Assembly: GCF_947179015.1 (NCBI RefSeq)
Contig: NZ_CAMXCM010000007.1
Span: 1-64,000 of the forward strand
From: Commensalibacter communis
GTDB taxonomy: Bacteria; Pseudomonadota; Alphaproteobacteria; Acetobacterales; Acetobacteraceae
Reading direction: 5' to 3'
Length of the DNA stretch: 64,000 bases
Shown: piece by piece, positions 8,262-17,188 of the stretch
How the letters are laid out: each line of letters opens with the position of its first letter
How positions within the stretch are numbered: the first letter of the stretch is position 1
Position numbers and translations under genes: made by a program
The notes under the pieces: generated by a model
What the model saw: only the letters and a program-made list of their open reading frames with translations
Told to the model about the DNA's origin: nothing
Database searches by the model: none

Positions 8262-10930
8262 TAAAACCCACTCGCTGATGCTATTGGATCCATTGCCCGT
8301 TCATAGTTCAATGATTCCACTGTTAAACTAGGACTACGACTTTTAGCTTTAATATCCATACCTGCTGGTTTTCCTTTGATGTCAATTTCCAACAAGAGTT
8401 TTTGGGGCGTTGAACCATCATTTGCAGCCTGAGGCAACGTAATTGGCGCAGAAGGAATACTGACCCCATTCCCACCATCCATTTGACCTAGACCAGAATT
8501 CGCCGTAATAGGTGCTACAGATGCAACATTAGACATATTCGGAACCCTCGGCATAGTTGCTTGAACAGTATTACTATTAGCAGCAATTCCTTGTGGAATG
8601 ACCGAATTTGGTAATTGAAGCTGTCCGCCTTGTGCTTGACCAAGATGCTTTTGGAAATTCATCATGGCTTTTCTTCCTTCTGCAGAAAAGCCTGATAAGT
8701 CCTGCCCACCAGAAGCTAAAAATTGCTTAACCCCTTTACTATTACCACCATCATGATAGGCACCATAGGCAGCAACAGAGTTTCCTTGAACCTTTTTCAG
8801 CATTTGTTCGTAATATTTACGCCCACCCAATACATTTTGGTAAGGATCAAATTTATTAACGCCCATATCTTTTGCAGCAGCATTGGTTAATTGAGTATAT
8901 CCATAAGCCGAAGTCGTTTTATTCCCAACCATGCGCCCACTACTTTCCGTCATAATCAAAGCCTTCATTTGAGCTTCAGATACAGAACTGCCCTGTGTTG
9001 CTTGTTGAATATAACCGTTCAGAGTATTATTAAAAGCAGGATTTGCTGCGACTTTGTTTGATACAGATTGAGCCTGTTGAACAACTGGCATTTGAATAAC
9101 ATTTGAAGCCACTTGCCCGTGATTGATTGCTTTCTGAGTAGACGCCGGAGCCGCAGGCGCAACTTGGGCTTCTGGTGCAACCTTATTCGTCCATGACGAC
9201 ATCCAAACACCAAATTGTCCCGTCATTCGATCAATTTTCTTTTCAGTATCAGATTTTGACTTTGACTTCCCTGTATCATCCCCAGAAAACCAACCATTAA
9301 TGCCCCAAGACGTTCTTTGGCTAGATGGGTTATTGTCATTGGCAATATTTTGCGTGTATAACGCCGCAGATGGCGGTTGTATCTTCATAGTATTCGATAC
9401 TTCTTCAGCTTGCTGCTTTGTCAGCCCTAAAGCATTTCCAACTTTATCAATCGCAGACGTGATCTTATTGATAATACCCCCGATATAATGAAAAGCACTA
9501 TAAAAAGCCTTTTGAATCCCGTCCAACATTCCCCCAAAGAAATTTGTCAACGGTTCCCAATCCTTCTGAATAACGCCAACTAATCCCGTAAAAGGCGTTA
9601 ATATGGTTTGAATACCCTTTACATATATATCAAATACGCTTTTGACCCCTGTCCATAATTTATCCCAATATGGTTTGAAACTATCCCAATGTTTATAAAT
9701 ATACGCAGCAGCCCCACCGATCACCACACCAGCAGCAGCAATCCCCAAGCCAACAGGGGTCATGACTGCTAATAACGATCCCAATATTGGCACGACCATT
9801 CTGCCAACTGTCATCCCAAGCGAGGCAAAAGGTGCAATCGTTGACATCACACCGCCAACCACTTTAACCGCCAATACCCCAGCCACAACTTCCATGACCG
9901 TTTTAAACCCACCAATTTTATCGATGTTTTCTTGGATGGTCTGGGTAAATTGTTTAATAGAATTCCATACTTGTTGCGCCCCTGTTGAGACTTGCTGCCA
10001 ATTAATCGACTTTAGATAATTGGAAAATTGTTGCACATAGCCCGCAATATTTTGCGTGATCCAACCCCGATTAACGGCTATCCAATTGGCTGTCTGTTCG
10101 ATAATTGGTGTTAATACAGGCTCGACAGACTGCGCCAATGAATAACCAAATCCTTCGACAGATAAAGTCATGCGGGCTTGTGCCAACCTTAATTGATTGG
10201 CAGCCTTTGCCCCCGCCTCGTTCATTACTCCATATTTAAGAGCTTCTTGACGATAGCGTGCCATTCCAGCCGAACCCTCTCGCAAGAAAGGCAACATTTC
10301 ATTCCCTGCAGATCCAAAAGATGCCGTTGCAAGAGCTGCTTGAGCTGCTGGATCTTTGACTTTTGCAATGACATTGGAAACATCATTCATAATCGCTTCG
10401 GTAGAACGTGCAGATCCGTCAACATTATTCATTGCCACATGCATTGCATTCAAAGTTGCAATAAACTGTGGGTTACGCCCACCCCTGGCATTCCAAATAT
10501 TCTCTTGCAAATTACCCATGGCAGCAGTCATGCTTTCTGCAGAAACACCCGCCAGACGTGCGCCATTTTGCCAACTATGCAACCCAGAAACCGACATACC
10601 TAATCGTTGCGAGGTCGTCTGCAAATTACTGCCAAAATTAGCCCAAGAGGTCGCAAGGCGCGTCATGCCCGCAATTGTTACTGCACTGGTAATGGTTCCC
10701 AATACAGGCGCAATTTGCCCCATAACATGAAACGCAGAGGTTGCTGATCCCCGCACTCGAGAAAACCCCTCGTTCAATCGGGTCATGCCTGAAAGCTGGG
10801 AAAAACGATCAAATGAACGTTGCAAGTTTTTAACGGGGGCTTGCATGCGTTCTATATTGGCATTCATGCGTTGAAAAATTTTCGTCGCACTATCAACGGC
10901 AGTAATCGATACTGAAATAGGGGTTACCAT
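8261..10930 (-). CDS. Tail tape measure protein with lytic transglycosylase domain
   Basis: The 889-residue protein starts with the pattern of Mu-type tape measures (ISVSITAVDSATKIFQRMNA) and has long helical stretches. Residues about 345-415 form hydrophobic segments (VMSTIAPFASLGMTVGRMVV and LGIAAAGVVIGGAAAYIY) that could cross the host inner membrane during injection. Residues about 650-770 carry a soluble-lytic-transglycosylase domain: catalytic glutamate in MTESSGR, then AYGYTQLTNAAAK and NVLGGRKYYEQML. This domain would open peptidoglycan during DNA entry. The protein's length sets tail length. The start sits directly after an 18-base tandem repeat. Confidence 0.93.
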   Translation of the reverse strand: MVTPISVSITAVDSATKIFQRMNANIERMQAPVKNLQRSFDRFSQLSGMTRLNEGFSRVRGSATSAFHVMGQIAPVLGTITSAVTIAGMTRLATSWANFGSNLQTTSQRLGMSVSGLHSWQNGARLAGVSAESMTAAMGNLQENIWNARGGRNPQFIATLNAMHVAMNNVDGSARSTEAIMNDVSNVIAKVKDPAAQAALATASFGSAGNEMLPFLREGSAGMARYRQEALKYGVMNEAGAKAANQLRLAQARMTLSVEGFGYSLAQSVEPVLTPIIEQTANWIAVNRGWITQNIAGYVQQFSNYLKSINWQQVSTGAQQVWNSIKQFTQTIQENIDKIGGFKTVMEVVAGVLAVKVVGGVMSTIAPFASLGMTVGRMVVPILGSLLAVMTPVGLGIAAAGVVIGGAAAYIYKHWDSFKPYWDKLWTGVKSVFDIYVKGIQTILTPFTGLVGVIQKDWEPLTNFFGGMLDGIQKAFYSAFHYIGGIINKITSAIDKVGNALGLTKQQAEEVSNTMKIQPPSAALYTQNIANDNNPSSQRTSWGINGWFSGDDTGKSKSKSDTEKKIDRMTGQFGVWMSSWTNKVAPEAQVAPAAPASTQKAINHGQVASNVIQMPVVQQAQSVSNKVAANPAFNNTLNGYIQQATQGSSVSEAQMKALIMTESSGRMVGNKTTSAYGYTQLTNAAAKDMGVNKFDPYQNVLGGRKYYEQMLKKVQGNSVAAYGAYHDGGNSKGVKQFLASGGQDLSGFSAEGRKAMMNFQKHLGQAQGGQLQLPNSVIPQGIAANSNTVQATMPRVPNMSNVASVAPITANSGLGQMDGGNGVSIPSAPITLPQAANDGSTPQKLLLEIDIKGKPAGMDIKAKSRSPSLTVESLNYERAMDPIASASGF

Positions 10931-10966
10931 ATTTTATCTCTGTGCTTTATTTTATCTCTGTGCTTT
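10931..10966. repeat. Tandem 18-base duplication before the tape measure start
   Basis: The 18-base unit ATTTTATCTCTGTGCTTT occurs twice in direct tandem (10931-10948 and 10949-10966). On the minus strand the upstream copy contains the stop of the frameshifted chaperone extension at 10954-10952, and the other copy lies immediately before the tape measure ATG. Confidence 0.85.
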
Positions 10967-11757
10967 TTGCTCAGCCTCTATCCCCTCAATGGTTGCTATT
11001 TGAGCTTCTAGCAATTGTGACCATGTCATTTCATCAATCACTTGAGGTGACCATTTATATAAATAAATAAGTTGTCGGAATAGTTTTAGCCATTTTGGCC
11101 AGTCTTCAACATGATAATCAAACGAAGAATTTAAGCGATACTCTTTAAAAAACCGTTGTGCAAGATATTCTAGTTGGTGAATAAGCCGTTCCCAGTTTTG
11201 TTGATCTCGGGAAAAAAACGCATTAAATAAACAGTCGCTTTTGTAAACTGGCTGATTGGTAATTTTAAAATCGTTGGTAGTTTTTCACCCGTGACCTGAG
11301 TTAATAAAGAGACTTGAAATTCAAGACCACCGACGATGCCTTGCCCATATTGGTCGAACGCTTTCATGGCTTGTTTTCGTTGTTTAACTGTCGGTTCTTT
11401 TAAAGACAATGTCGTAATAACATCCCCATCAGCACCCGATAGTTGTAAAGGTGAATCAAGTTCCATATCCCATTGATCTGTTTTTACGCCATCATCAACA
11501 TTTTGAAAAGCAGAAACATATTCAATAGCCTCATCTAAAATGCGGGTCGGCATCTCCTCTAAAACATCTATGGGTATTTCACAAGCAATAGATACCAACT
11601 TAATTTGTGCATCATAAGAAGAAGCAATCGATCCATTCATATCTTTAAATGAGGTAATCACTTCATTCACAATCGGCTCACGAAGATGGATTTCAGAATA
11701 AGTTGCGCTGCCCACTGTAACGGGTTGTTTTAAAGTAATTATTTTTGTGGGTTCCAT
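10952..11757 (-). CDS. Frameshift product of the tail assembly chaperone gene (G-T or E-E' type)
   Basis: A -1 slip on the heptamer at 11212-11218 takes ribosomes out of the 195-residue upstream frame into a second frame that stays open to the TAA at 10954-10952. The extension begins after FF as SRDQQNWERLIHQLEYLAQR and ends EAEQKAQR, about 85 extra residues, helical and rich in aromatics. The long form is lambda gpGT-like: in known phages the extension binds the tube protein while the upstream part coats the tape measure. The extension reading frame is otherwise unaccounted for between the chaperone and the tape measure gene. Confidence 0.8.
11170..11757 (-). CDS. Tail assembly chaperone, short form (Mu gp41 / lambda G-like)
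   Basis: The 195-residue product lies between the tube and tape measure genes, where all long-tailed phages carry their tape measure chaperone. It starts with a KIITLKQPVTVGSATYSEIH segment and has a repeated related segment (LKEPTVKQRKQAMKAF) of the phage tail assembly protein type found in P2- and Mu-like tails. Its start overlaps the tube stop. Most ribosomes should make this short form; a minority should make the frameshifted long form. Confidence 0.88.
   Translation of the reverse strand: MEPTKIITLKQPVTVGSATYSEIHLREPIVNEVITSFKDMNGSIASSYDAQIKLVSIACEIPIDVLEEMPTRILDEAIEYVSAFQNVDDGVKTDQWDMELDSPLQLSGADGDVITTLSLKEPTVKQRKQAMKAFDQYGQGIVGGLEFQVSLLTQVTGEKLPTILKLPISQFTKATVYLMRFFPEINKTGNGLFTN
11212..11218 (-). 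promoter_or_regulatory. Programmed -1 frameshift slippery site
   Basis: On the minus strand the sequence is seven T, read in the zero frame as the last base of CGT followed by TTT TTT, the canonical heptamer X XXY YYZ with all U. The following codon is CCC. The zero frame ends 42 bases later and the -1 frame is open for more than 250 bases. Confidence 0.85.
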
Positions 11758-12128
11758 TATGCGATATCCTTTACAATTGAAACACCTTCGAATTTAACAT
11801 CAAAATTCCCTTCTTTAGTCTTTAATGCAGATAATTCAGTTAGCCACATTTCACTTGCTGTATAGACTTCTCCAGTATTCAAACGCAAAATAATAGTAGC
11901 ACTCCTTTTATCCATCAATTCCTCCAATCGTTTATCAGTACGATTCATAACTTTTGCTGTAAAAGATGCTTGAAGAGGCATTTCCGTAAAACCAACAACT
12001 CCTGTTTGTGCTATAACAGTTTCACGTTTCACACCACCTGGGAACGGTTCAATATCGTCGGCATTCCAAACCTCCCCATCAATGGTCAATGTTCCAGCAC
12101 CACCAATTAAACCTTGTGTTGAAGCCAT
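11757..12128 (-). CDS. Tail tube protein (Mu gp40/gpM-like)
   Basis: The 123-residue protein lies directly downstream of the sheath gene, as in Mu and P2-like phages. It has the tube pattern GGAGTLTIDGEVWNADDIEP near the N-terminus, then VKRETVIAQTGVVGFTEMP and MNRTDKRLEELMDKRSATI. It polymerises into the inner tube through which DNA passes. Confidence 0.9.
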   Translation of the reverse strand: MASTQGLIGGAGTLTIDGEVWNADDIEPFPGGVKRETVIAQTGVVGFTEMPLQASFTAKVMNRTDKRLEELMDKRSATIILRLNTGEVYTASEMWLTELSALKTKEGNFDVKFEGVSIVKDIA

Positions 12129-12134
12129 TTGTTA

Positions 12135-13613
12135 TCATCCTTTTATAAATTGGCAGTTGCCAGCAATAATAAAAAGCTGATCAGAGAAACGATAAGGCAT
12201 TAGCAATTTAACCGTGCCATTCCCTGCATATTCAGCCTTGAGTTCTTTGGAAAATCCGTCTGTATCTTGCACCCATAGCCAACCTGCTTGGGTTCGGTAC
12301 CGAGCAATACAAGTTTTCCCAATCAGTTCTGCCGTAGTCGCTTGCTGACCTGCTGATATTTTCGAGCCATCCCTTAACAATACACAGCGTGGGAATTGCG
12401 AGGCTAAATATTGTTTCATATCTTGGATAGACAACGCAGCCGTTAAAACCGTTTCAATATTACGATAGCTATTATCATCGTTCCCATAAGCATTGCGTTT
12501 ATATGTTGTCACCAACCGTTCAATCGCTACATCATTATTATCGTTGACAATAAAGGTTGAAACACCATCATAAAGCAAAGAATTACGTTGCACTAAAGTA
12601 AAGCACCCCAAATCCGATGGTGGCATCACATTCAGAATCAGTCCCGTAATCGGCACAGCTGGGTTATTTCTCATACTGACCGCAACATGCGCACCAACTT
12701 GAGCCGCCCAAATCATCGGGTGGGTTGGACTGTCAGAGCTTGCCATCAAAGTCATGTGTTGATCGTTTAACCGATCCGCAAGTGCCGTGACTTGACCATA
12801 GGTTCCTGCCATAGCCGTAATCGAATGACCATACAGCATGTCCATTGTCTGCCAACGCCCTGATTGGTCATTCAATAAATCGGAAAAAATAGATAATGAT
12901 TGTAGATCCGCATAAGGATGAATAAATAAATCAAATTGACGTTGTCCCAACCCTGCCAAGCTAGAGGATAACGTGGGTGGAACGCCAACCCCATTTTGCA
13001 TCGGATTAATTGTAGCCGTTATTCCTGTGGGCAAAATTTGTCCAGCAATATCACCCAAAAGATTCAATTTCAACGCAATATCATTGCCACATTGTCCCGC
13101 ATTTTTTGCTGTGATATTCACAAGGCTATCTTTGACAGAAGCCTGCACAGGAACGGTTGCAACCGCATTGATACGGTCTGAAATTGCTTTGGCAATAATC
13201 GCTGCACTATCCCCAGAACTAACAAATTGCTCAATTAACTGATCCCCAATATAAAAGGAAATCTTACCTGATTGCGTTGCCGTTCCACCAAGTTGTAATG
13301 AGCCTGTGGCCTTACTGGTTTTCGGATCAGATAACGGTAAAATCCAAAGTTCACCATTAGGGTCAATTTTACGATAAGCCTCAACCATAATTGCAATTTG
13401 GGATCCCATGCCGTAAATGCCTTGAGCAGACGTTACTCCCGCACATTCAACGGCTATATCTGGCTTGCCCAAAGCTGTATCAAGCATCTGGCCAATCACT
13501 AATACTCTGCGCCTGACTGTCGCGGTATTGGCTTTTGACGCATCGAGCGCAAAATAAAAGCCTGGCACCAGATTATCACTGGAATATCCAGGCACTGAAA
13601 TTGTATCAGCCAT
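12135..13613 (-). CDS. Contractile tail sheath protein (Mu gpL-like)
   Basis: The 492-residue protein has the Mu-type sheath layout: N-terminal VPGYSSDNLVPGFYFALDAS, a variable central domain, a GQRQFDLFIHPYADLQSLSI segment, and the C-terminal RYRTQAGWLWVQDTDGFS block. It forms the outer contractile cylinder and shows that the virion is a myovirus. The start overlaps the upstream DUF2635 gene by 8 bases. Confidence 0.94.
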   Translation of the reverse strand: MADTISVPGYSSDNLVPGFYFALDASKANTATVRRRVLVIGQMLDTALGKPDIAVECAGVTSAQGIYGMGSQIAIMVEAYRKIDPNGELWILPLSDPKTSKATGSLQLGGTATQSGKISFYIGDQLIEQFVSSGDSAAIIAKAISDRINAVATVPVQASVKDSLVNITAKNAGQCGNDIALKLNLLGDIAGQILPTGITATINPMQNGVGVPPTLSSSLAGLGQRQFDLFIHPYADLQSLSIFSDLLNDQSGRWQTMDMLYGHSITAMAGTYGQVTALADRLNDQHMTLMASSDSPTHPMIWAAQVGAHVAVSMRNNPAVPITGLILNVMPPSDLGCFTLVQRNSLLYDGVSTFIVNDNNDVAIERLVTTYKRNAYGNDDNSYRNIETVLTAALSIQDMKQYLASQFPRCVLLRDGSKISAGQQATTAELIGKTCIARYRTQAGWLWVQDTDGFSKELKAEYAGNGTVKLLMPYRFSDQLFIIAGNCQFIKG

Positions 13614-13809
13614 CTTGATCCCCCTTTTTTACCACTGCTGTTGATGGTTTTTTGCCCTCAACAATGTCTTGTGCCATCAAAATGACATCGCCTGTTTGGA
13701 TCGCCTGTTGCCAATAGAAATTATCAGGCACGTCCTCGCCCTGATCGGACAAAGCACGCATGGTGACTGGCCAGCGCACTTTTCGTCCAAGTGCTGGTTT
13801 TACAAACAT
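13606..13809 (-). CDS. DUF2635 small tail protein (Mu gp38-like)
   Basis: The 67-residue protein starts MFVKPALGRKVRWPVTMRAL and has VPDNFYWQQAIQTGDV, the signature of DUF2635. It lies right before the sheath gene, as gp38 does in Mu. It has no known enzymatic role. The overlap with the sheath start indicates coupled translation. Confidence 0.88.
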   Translation of the reverse strand: MFVKPALGRKVRWPVTMRALSDQGEDVPDNFYWQQAIQTGDVILMAQDIVEGKKPSTAVVKKGDQDG

Positions 13810-13836
13810 GATTAAGTTTCTTTCTTAGATTTTAAA

Positions 13837-14322
13837 TTAAATAATCTGACCTGAAATTTGAGTCAGTTCAGAACCTGTTGGATTAAATTCTTCGCGGTAT
13901 TTACAAAGCATTACAAAACGAATCTCAGCAATTTGTTTTCCTGTATCCGCATTAAAAACGACATCTGTATCAAATGAAGGGATCAGTTCAATCATTGCCT
14001 GAAACTCATAATCGCACATAATAGCGTCTTCAAGTTGATAGCAAACATCGTCAAGTTGTTGCGCTGCATCTTCAACGTTCACAAAACTGCAAAAATATTG
14101 CACCACCAATGTGGCTGTACGCATAAAAACGGGTGTGCCATGGGTAATTGCCTCTGCGCGATCGGCTGGTGCTGAAACATAAATACACGGCAATCGATTT
14201 TCGGGAACACGAATGGGGAAATTAGGACAAACCTTTTCTTCCTCCACCAACTCGGTTTTTTGAAGCAACTCAACCAGCTTATCTCGTAATATTGATCTGT
14301 ATAATTTGGTACTTTGCTGCAT
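13837..14322 (-). CDS. Tail terminator/completion protein (gpU or Mu gp37-like)
   Basis: The 161-residue protein lies between the head-tail adaptor and the DUF2635/sheath genes. It contains an N-terminal helical segment (LRDKLVELLQKTELVEEE), LPCIYVSAPADRAEA, and a TATLVVQYFCSFVN strand followed by an acidic helix, the alpha/beta pattern of gpU-like terminators. Such proteins cap the tail tube and give the joint to the head. The call is by position and fold pattern. Confidence 0.65.
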   Translation of the reverse strand: MQQSTKLYRSILRDKLVELLQKTELVEEEKVCPNFPIRVPENRLPCIYVSAPADRAEAITHGTPVFMRTATLVVQYFCSFVNVEDAAQQLDDVCYQLEDAIMCDYEFQAMIELIPSFDTDVVFNADTGKQIAEIRFVMLCKYREEFNPTGSELTQISGQII

Positions 14323-14655
14323 TTAAACCTCTGCATCATTGAGAATTAAATGCGCCCCACCTTGCCCATCTTTTTGAACTTCTTGCACATAATAGTCCAA
14401 ATCATTTATCGTAACACGATCGCCCGTATCGGGTTCAAACGGCAAATCATTAAGACGAATACCGATCACCACACGAGACCCAACAATTCCACTATTTCCC
14501 GCATCCATTCCTAATATTGGATCATGAAAACGAGTCACATCATCAAATACAGCATTCAAATGGACAGATTGACCATTTTTATTGTGATATAAAATATTTC
14601 TGCCAAGCGCATCAATGCAGGGTTTTAACACAAGATCATCAAAATCAATCGACAT
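14323..14655 (-). CDS. Head-tail connector protein (lambda gpFII-like)
   Basis: The 110-residue product starts at ATG 14655, inside the end of the upstream gene. It begins SIDFDDLVLKPCIDALGRNI and ends with DRVTINDLDYYVQEVQKDGQ followed by GGAHLIL. Both ends resemble lambda gpFII, as I recall it, in spacing and residue type (an FDDL start and a T(I/L)TI..(D/E)..(Y/F)(Y/W)V...... DGG..HL ending). gpFII forms the final head-side surface that accepts the tail. A longer in-frame start at 14730 would overlap the previous gene heavily. Confidence 0.68.
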   Translation of the reverse strand: MSIDFDDLVLKPCIDALGRNILYHNKNGQSVHLNAVFDDVTRFHDPILGMDAGNSGIVGSRVVIGIRLNDLPFEPDTGDRVTINDLDYYVQEVQKDGQGGAHLILNDAEV

Positions 14656-15052
14656 CACTGCCTGCCTTGGGGGTATGTGTTTTTGGAACAATAATCCCCC
14701 CTTTTGGCAAAAGGCTTCCCGCCACAGCATAATGATGTTTAATTAAAAACTCTGCATCTTTGATCGGCAAGTCAAGCGTGGTGCCACCAGGATATTCGAT
14801 CCCATTATGAATCAACGTCCGATTGCTCATCAACGTCACTGTTGTGGTTCCTGTGGATACAAAAAAAGCAGAAGGTGGATTACCGTTCTGCTCTTTTACA
14901 TCGTCTTGTGATGCTTTATCTGATGGCGGTTTGCCGTTTTCTGGTGGTGGGTTGGAAAGCGTTTTATCTGATTCTGATTTATTATCTTCACCAGACGGAT
15001 CTTGTTCTTTTTCAAGATCTTTAGAGTCTTTCATATCTTTAGCCATTGTCAT
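14645..15052 (-). CDS. Packaging/head-completion protein in the gpFI position
   Basis: The 135-residue protein has a charged, proline-rich, probably disordered N-terminal 60 residues and a small C-terminal domain (YPGGTTLDLPIKDAEFLIKH). It lies between major capsid protein E and the FII-like gene, where lambda has FI. The lambda protein also pairs a flexible N-terminus with a short C-terminal domain with a PGT-type motif. A DUF7210-like domain is an alternative name for the C-terminal part. Function is inferred from position: stimulation of packaging. Confidence 0.5.
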   Translation of the reverse strand: MTMAKDMKDSKDLEKEQDPSGEDNKSESDKTLSNPPPENGKPPSDKASQDDVKEQNGNPPSAFFVSTGTTTVTLMSNRTLIHNGIEYPGGTTLDLPIKDAEFLIKHHYAVAGSLLPKGGIIVPKTHTPKAGSDVD

Positions 15053-16112
15053 ATCCTTTTGCTACGTGGGCAACAAAACTTGCATTAATTCGGGTGGGAA
15101 TAGTTAAAGGTGAGGATTGCATCATCAACACTAATTGTGCAGGATCCTCCTGAAACCACATTTTTGGTGCAAATGGTGTAGGAATATATCCTAATTGTGG
15201 ATCCATAATTGCTCCATAAGCACGCGTTCCTTGCAATTGATCTGAAACACCCAAAATAATTCCATCAGGAATCATCGGGCGTTCTATATTATCGGCATCT
15301 ACGTACCACTCATTATACAACCAAACACGAAAACTTCCCCAATATCCTTGCAGTCTTGCTCCAGCATTCATTGTTGGTCCAAGGGTCATCTTCACATCAT
15401 CATTTGCTCTGATAGCTGAATTCAACATATTTTGTTGAATTTCTTTATTCTTGACTAACGCATAATAAGCAGAATTCGTAAAAATCAAATCTGTAAGTTG
15501 TGCTCCAGATGATTTCATCACCAAAGACATCCATTTATTTACATCATCAGTTGGATTTGCAGTGCTGTTTTCTGCATCCCACATATCTGTTCCAGAAAGA
15601 ACAATATTTAAATTGGGATCACGACCAAAATCAATGATCGCAGTTTCATAGCCATCCCCTTGAATAACCAGACTTCCATTGGTCAAACTTTGCGTTGCCA
15701 TCCATTCCATACGACGCTTTAACATATCTTGCTGATCAGCAAGCTCCATCGCAAGATTAGCATCCATACGTTGTTGAGCTGTCAGTTGGTTGCCACCAAT
15801 ACGTTCACCAATCATACGACGCACCGCACGCAGCAAGTCTGGTGCACGTTTATCTTTAACATAAGGAGGTTTAAATAGTTTGGTTTGAATACGACGACTT
15901 TCAACCAATTTCCCTTCAACTAAAGGGGAAACAAAAGGTGACATACGGCGTTTTCCGACATCAATATCAATGGCAACATTTCCATCATTTGAAACGACTT
16001 CTTGTGAAAAAAAACTATCCAAGAAAAACGTACTCGCAGTCTTTAAATTTTCAACAACACCAATCAATGTAGCCGTATCATATAGTGTCATTCCAGTTTG
16101 TGTATTCGACAT
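15039..16112 (-). CDS. Major capsid protein E (lambda gpE-like)
   Basis: The 357-residue protein matches the lambda gpE capsid family in length and pattern: N-terminal FFLDSFFSQEVVSNDGNVAI, a VGKRRMSPFVSPLVEGK segment, LKRRMEWMATQSLTNGSLVI, and the C-terminal WFQEDPAQLVLMMQSSPL typical of gpE. It forms the icosahedral shell. The decoration protein gene lies just upstream, as in lambda. Confidence 0.94.
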   Translation of the reverse strand: MSNTQTGMTLYDTATLIGVVENLKTASTFFLDSFFSQEVVSNDGNVAIDIDVGKRRMSPFVSPLVEGKLVESRRIQTKLFKPPYVKDKRAPDLLRAVRRMIGERIGGNQLTAQQRMDANLAMELADQQDMLKRRMEWMATQSLTNGSLVIQGDGYETAIIDFGRDPNLNIVLSGTDMWDAENSTANPTDDVNKWMSLVMKSSGAQLTDLIFTNSAYYALVKNKEIQQNMLNSAIRANDDVKMTLGPTMNAGARLQGYWGSFRVWLYNEWYVDADNIERPMIPDGIILGVSDQLQGTRAYGAIMDPQLGYIPTPFAPKMWFQEDPAQLVLMMQSSPLTIPTRINASFVAHVAKGYDNG

Positions 16113-16133
16113 TCTTATTATACTCTGTTTAAA

Positions 16134-16547
16134 TTAAGTTGGATTATCAGCATTAACAACATCTTTGAAAAAGATCGTTAAAGGACGTGCAGCGTCTCTT
16201 AATTGATCTAATGTCCATGATTCATCCATGATGATCCGACTGGCATTGAATTCGCCTGTGAAATATGCACCTGCGCCAGAAACATCACCTAAGCTGGTAT
16301 CATGTGTGTCTGCTAATACAACCAAAGATGTTGGGGAACTATCTTTTGCTGTAGCTTTGGCAATCACATACAACCCTGTTGCATCTTTTCCAAGGATAGT
16401 GCCCCGCTGTAAAACACCTTGATTACCTTTAAGAATAATTGATTGTGTTACAAGCTGCATATCCCCAGCAATTAAGTTGTCCTGACGATAACTGACATCA
16501 ATATTTCCAACAATTTGGGCTGTTCCACCCATAATGACTGTACTCAT
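16134..16547 (-). CDS. Head decoration protein D (lambda gpD-like)
   Basis: The 137-residue protein shows the gpD pattern: GNQGVLQRGTILGKDATG near the start of the domain, LVVLADTHDTS, and YFTGEFNASRI. It binds as trimers on the expanded capsid and stabilises it. Its start overlaps the stop of the upstream acidic protein by one base. Confidence 0.9.
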   Translation of the reverse strand: MSTVIMGGTAQIVGNIDVSYRQDNLIAGDMQLVTQSIILKGNQGVLQRGTILGKDATGLYVIAKATAKDSSPTSLVVLADTHDTSLGDVSGAGAYFTGEFNASRIIMDESWTLDQLRDAARPLTIFFKDVVNADNPT

Positions 16548-17185
16548 TATTGAGGTTCCTTCTTCACCACGCCTGTTCCTTGGGCTGATTGTAATATTTT
16601 ATTCGAAAGCATCGCTGATTGGCTAAGATTTTGATTTCGTTGTGGCGCACCTACGCTGACTGATTGTCGGTTAAGAGCCATTTGTCGGTCGTAAAGAGCG
16701 GTGCGTGAAGGTTTGTTGGATGAAGATGGTTTCGCAATACCTCCTGCCTTTAATAACCGTATTGCCTGACTGCGTGAGATATTTGTCCCAAAAGCCAATT
16801 CTGCTGCCAAGGCTAGGTTATTTGCAGCAGCTTTACACCCGAAAATAGCTGCACATCGTCCACGTTCCCTTGCCCTTGCTTGGGCTGTGGTATCATACTT
16901 TTCATCCTCGGCATCGGTTTCATCGTCGCCTTCATCTTCTGCATTATTACTAGGATCATCACCCTGTGCATCTGGATCATTGGGATCATCTTCTGCTTTC
17001 TTAGCTCTTTTTCCTTTGGCTCTGCCATTTTGATCTTTGGGATCTTCAGGGTCTGGATCACTATCTCCAGCATTATTATCTGGATCATTTTGATCTGTTG
17101 TCTGATTATCTGGATCCTGATCGGGTTCCTCGGCTCTTGCTCGTAAACCCATCAAATGCGCAAAACGACTCATAGTCTTACTCAT
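16547..17185 (-). CDS. Acidic, low-complexity head protein (scaffold candidate)
   Basis: The 212-residue protein has a first half made almost entirely of D, P, N, E and K (residues about 18-95) with repeated DPDN/DPND units, then a compact helical part (RERGRCAAIFGCKAAANNLA, then ISRSQAIRLLKAGG). It lies between the S49 protease and decoration protein. In lambda the scaffold Nu3 is encoded within the 3' end of the protease gene C at this place, so this gene may supply a separate scaffold cleaved by the protease. Sequence resemblance to Nu3 is not evident. Confidence 0.55.
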   Translation of the reverse strand: MSKTMSRFAHLMGLRARAEEPDQDPDNQTTDQNDPDNNAGDSDPDPEDPKDQNGRAKGKRAKKAEDDPNDPDAQGDDPSNNAEDEGDDETDAEDEKYDTTAQARARERGRCAAIFGCKAAANNLALAAELAFGTNISRSQAIRLLKAGGIAKPSSSNKPSRTALYDRQMALNRQSVSVGAPQRNQNLSQSAMLSNKILQSAQGTGVVKKEPQ

Positions 17186-17188
17186 TCT

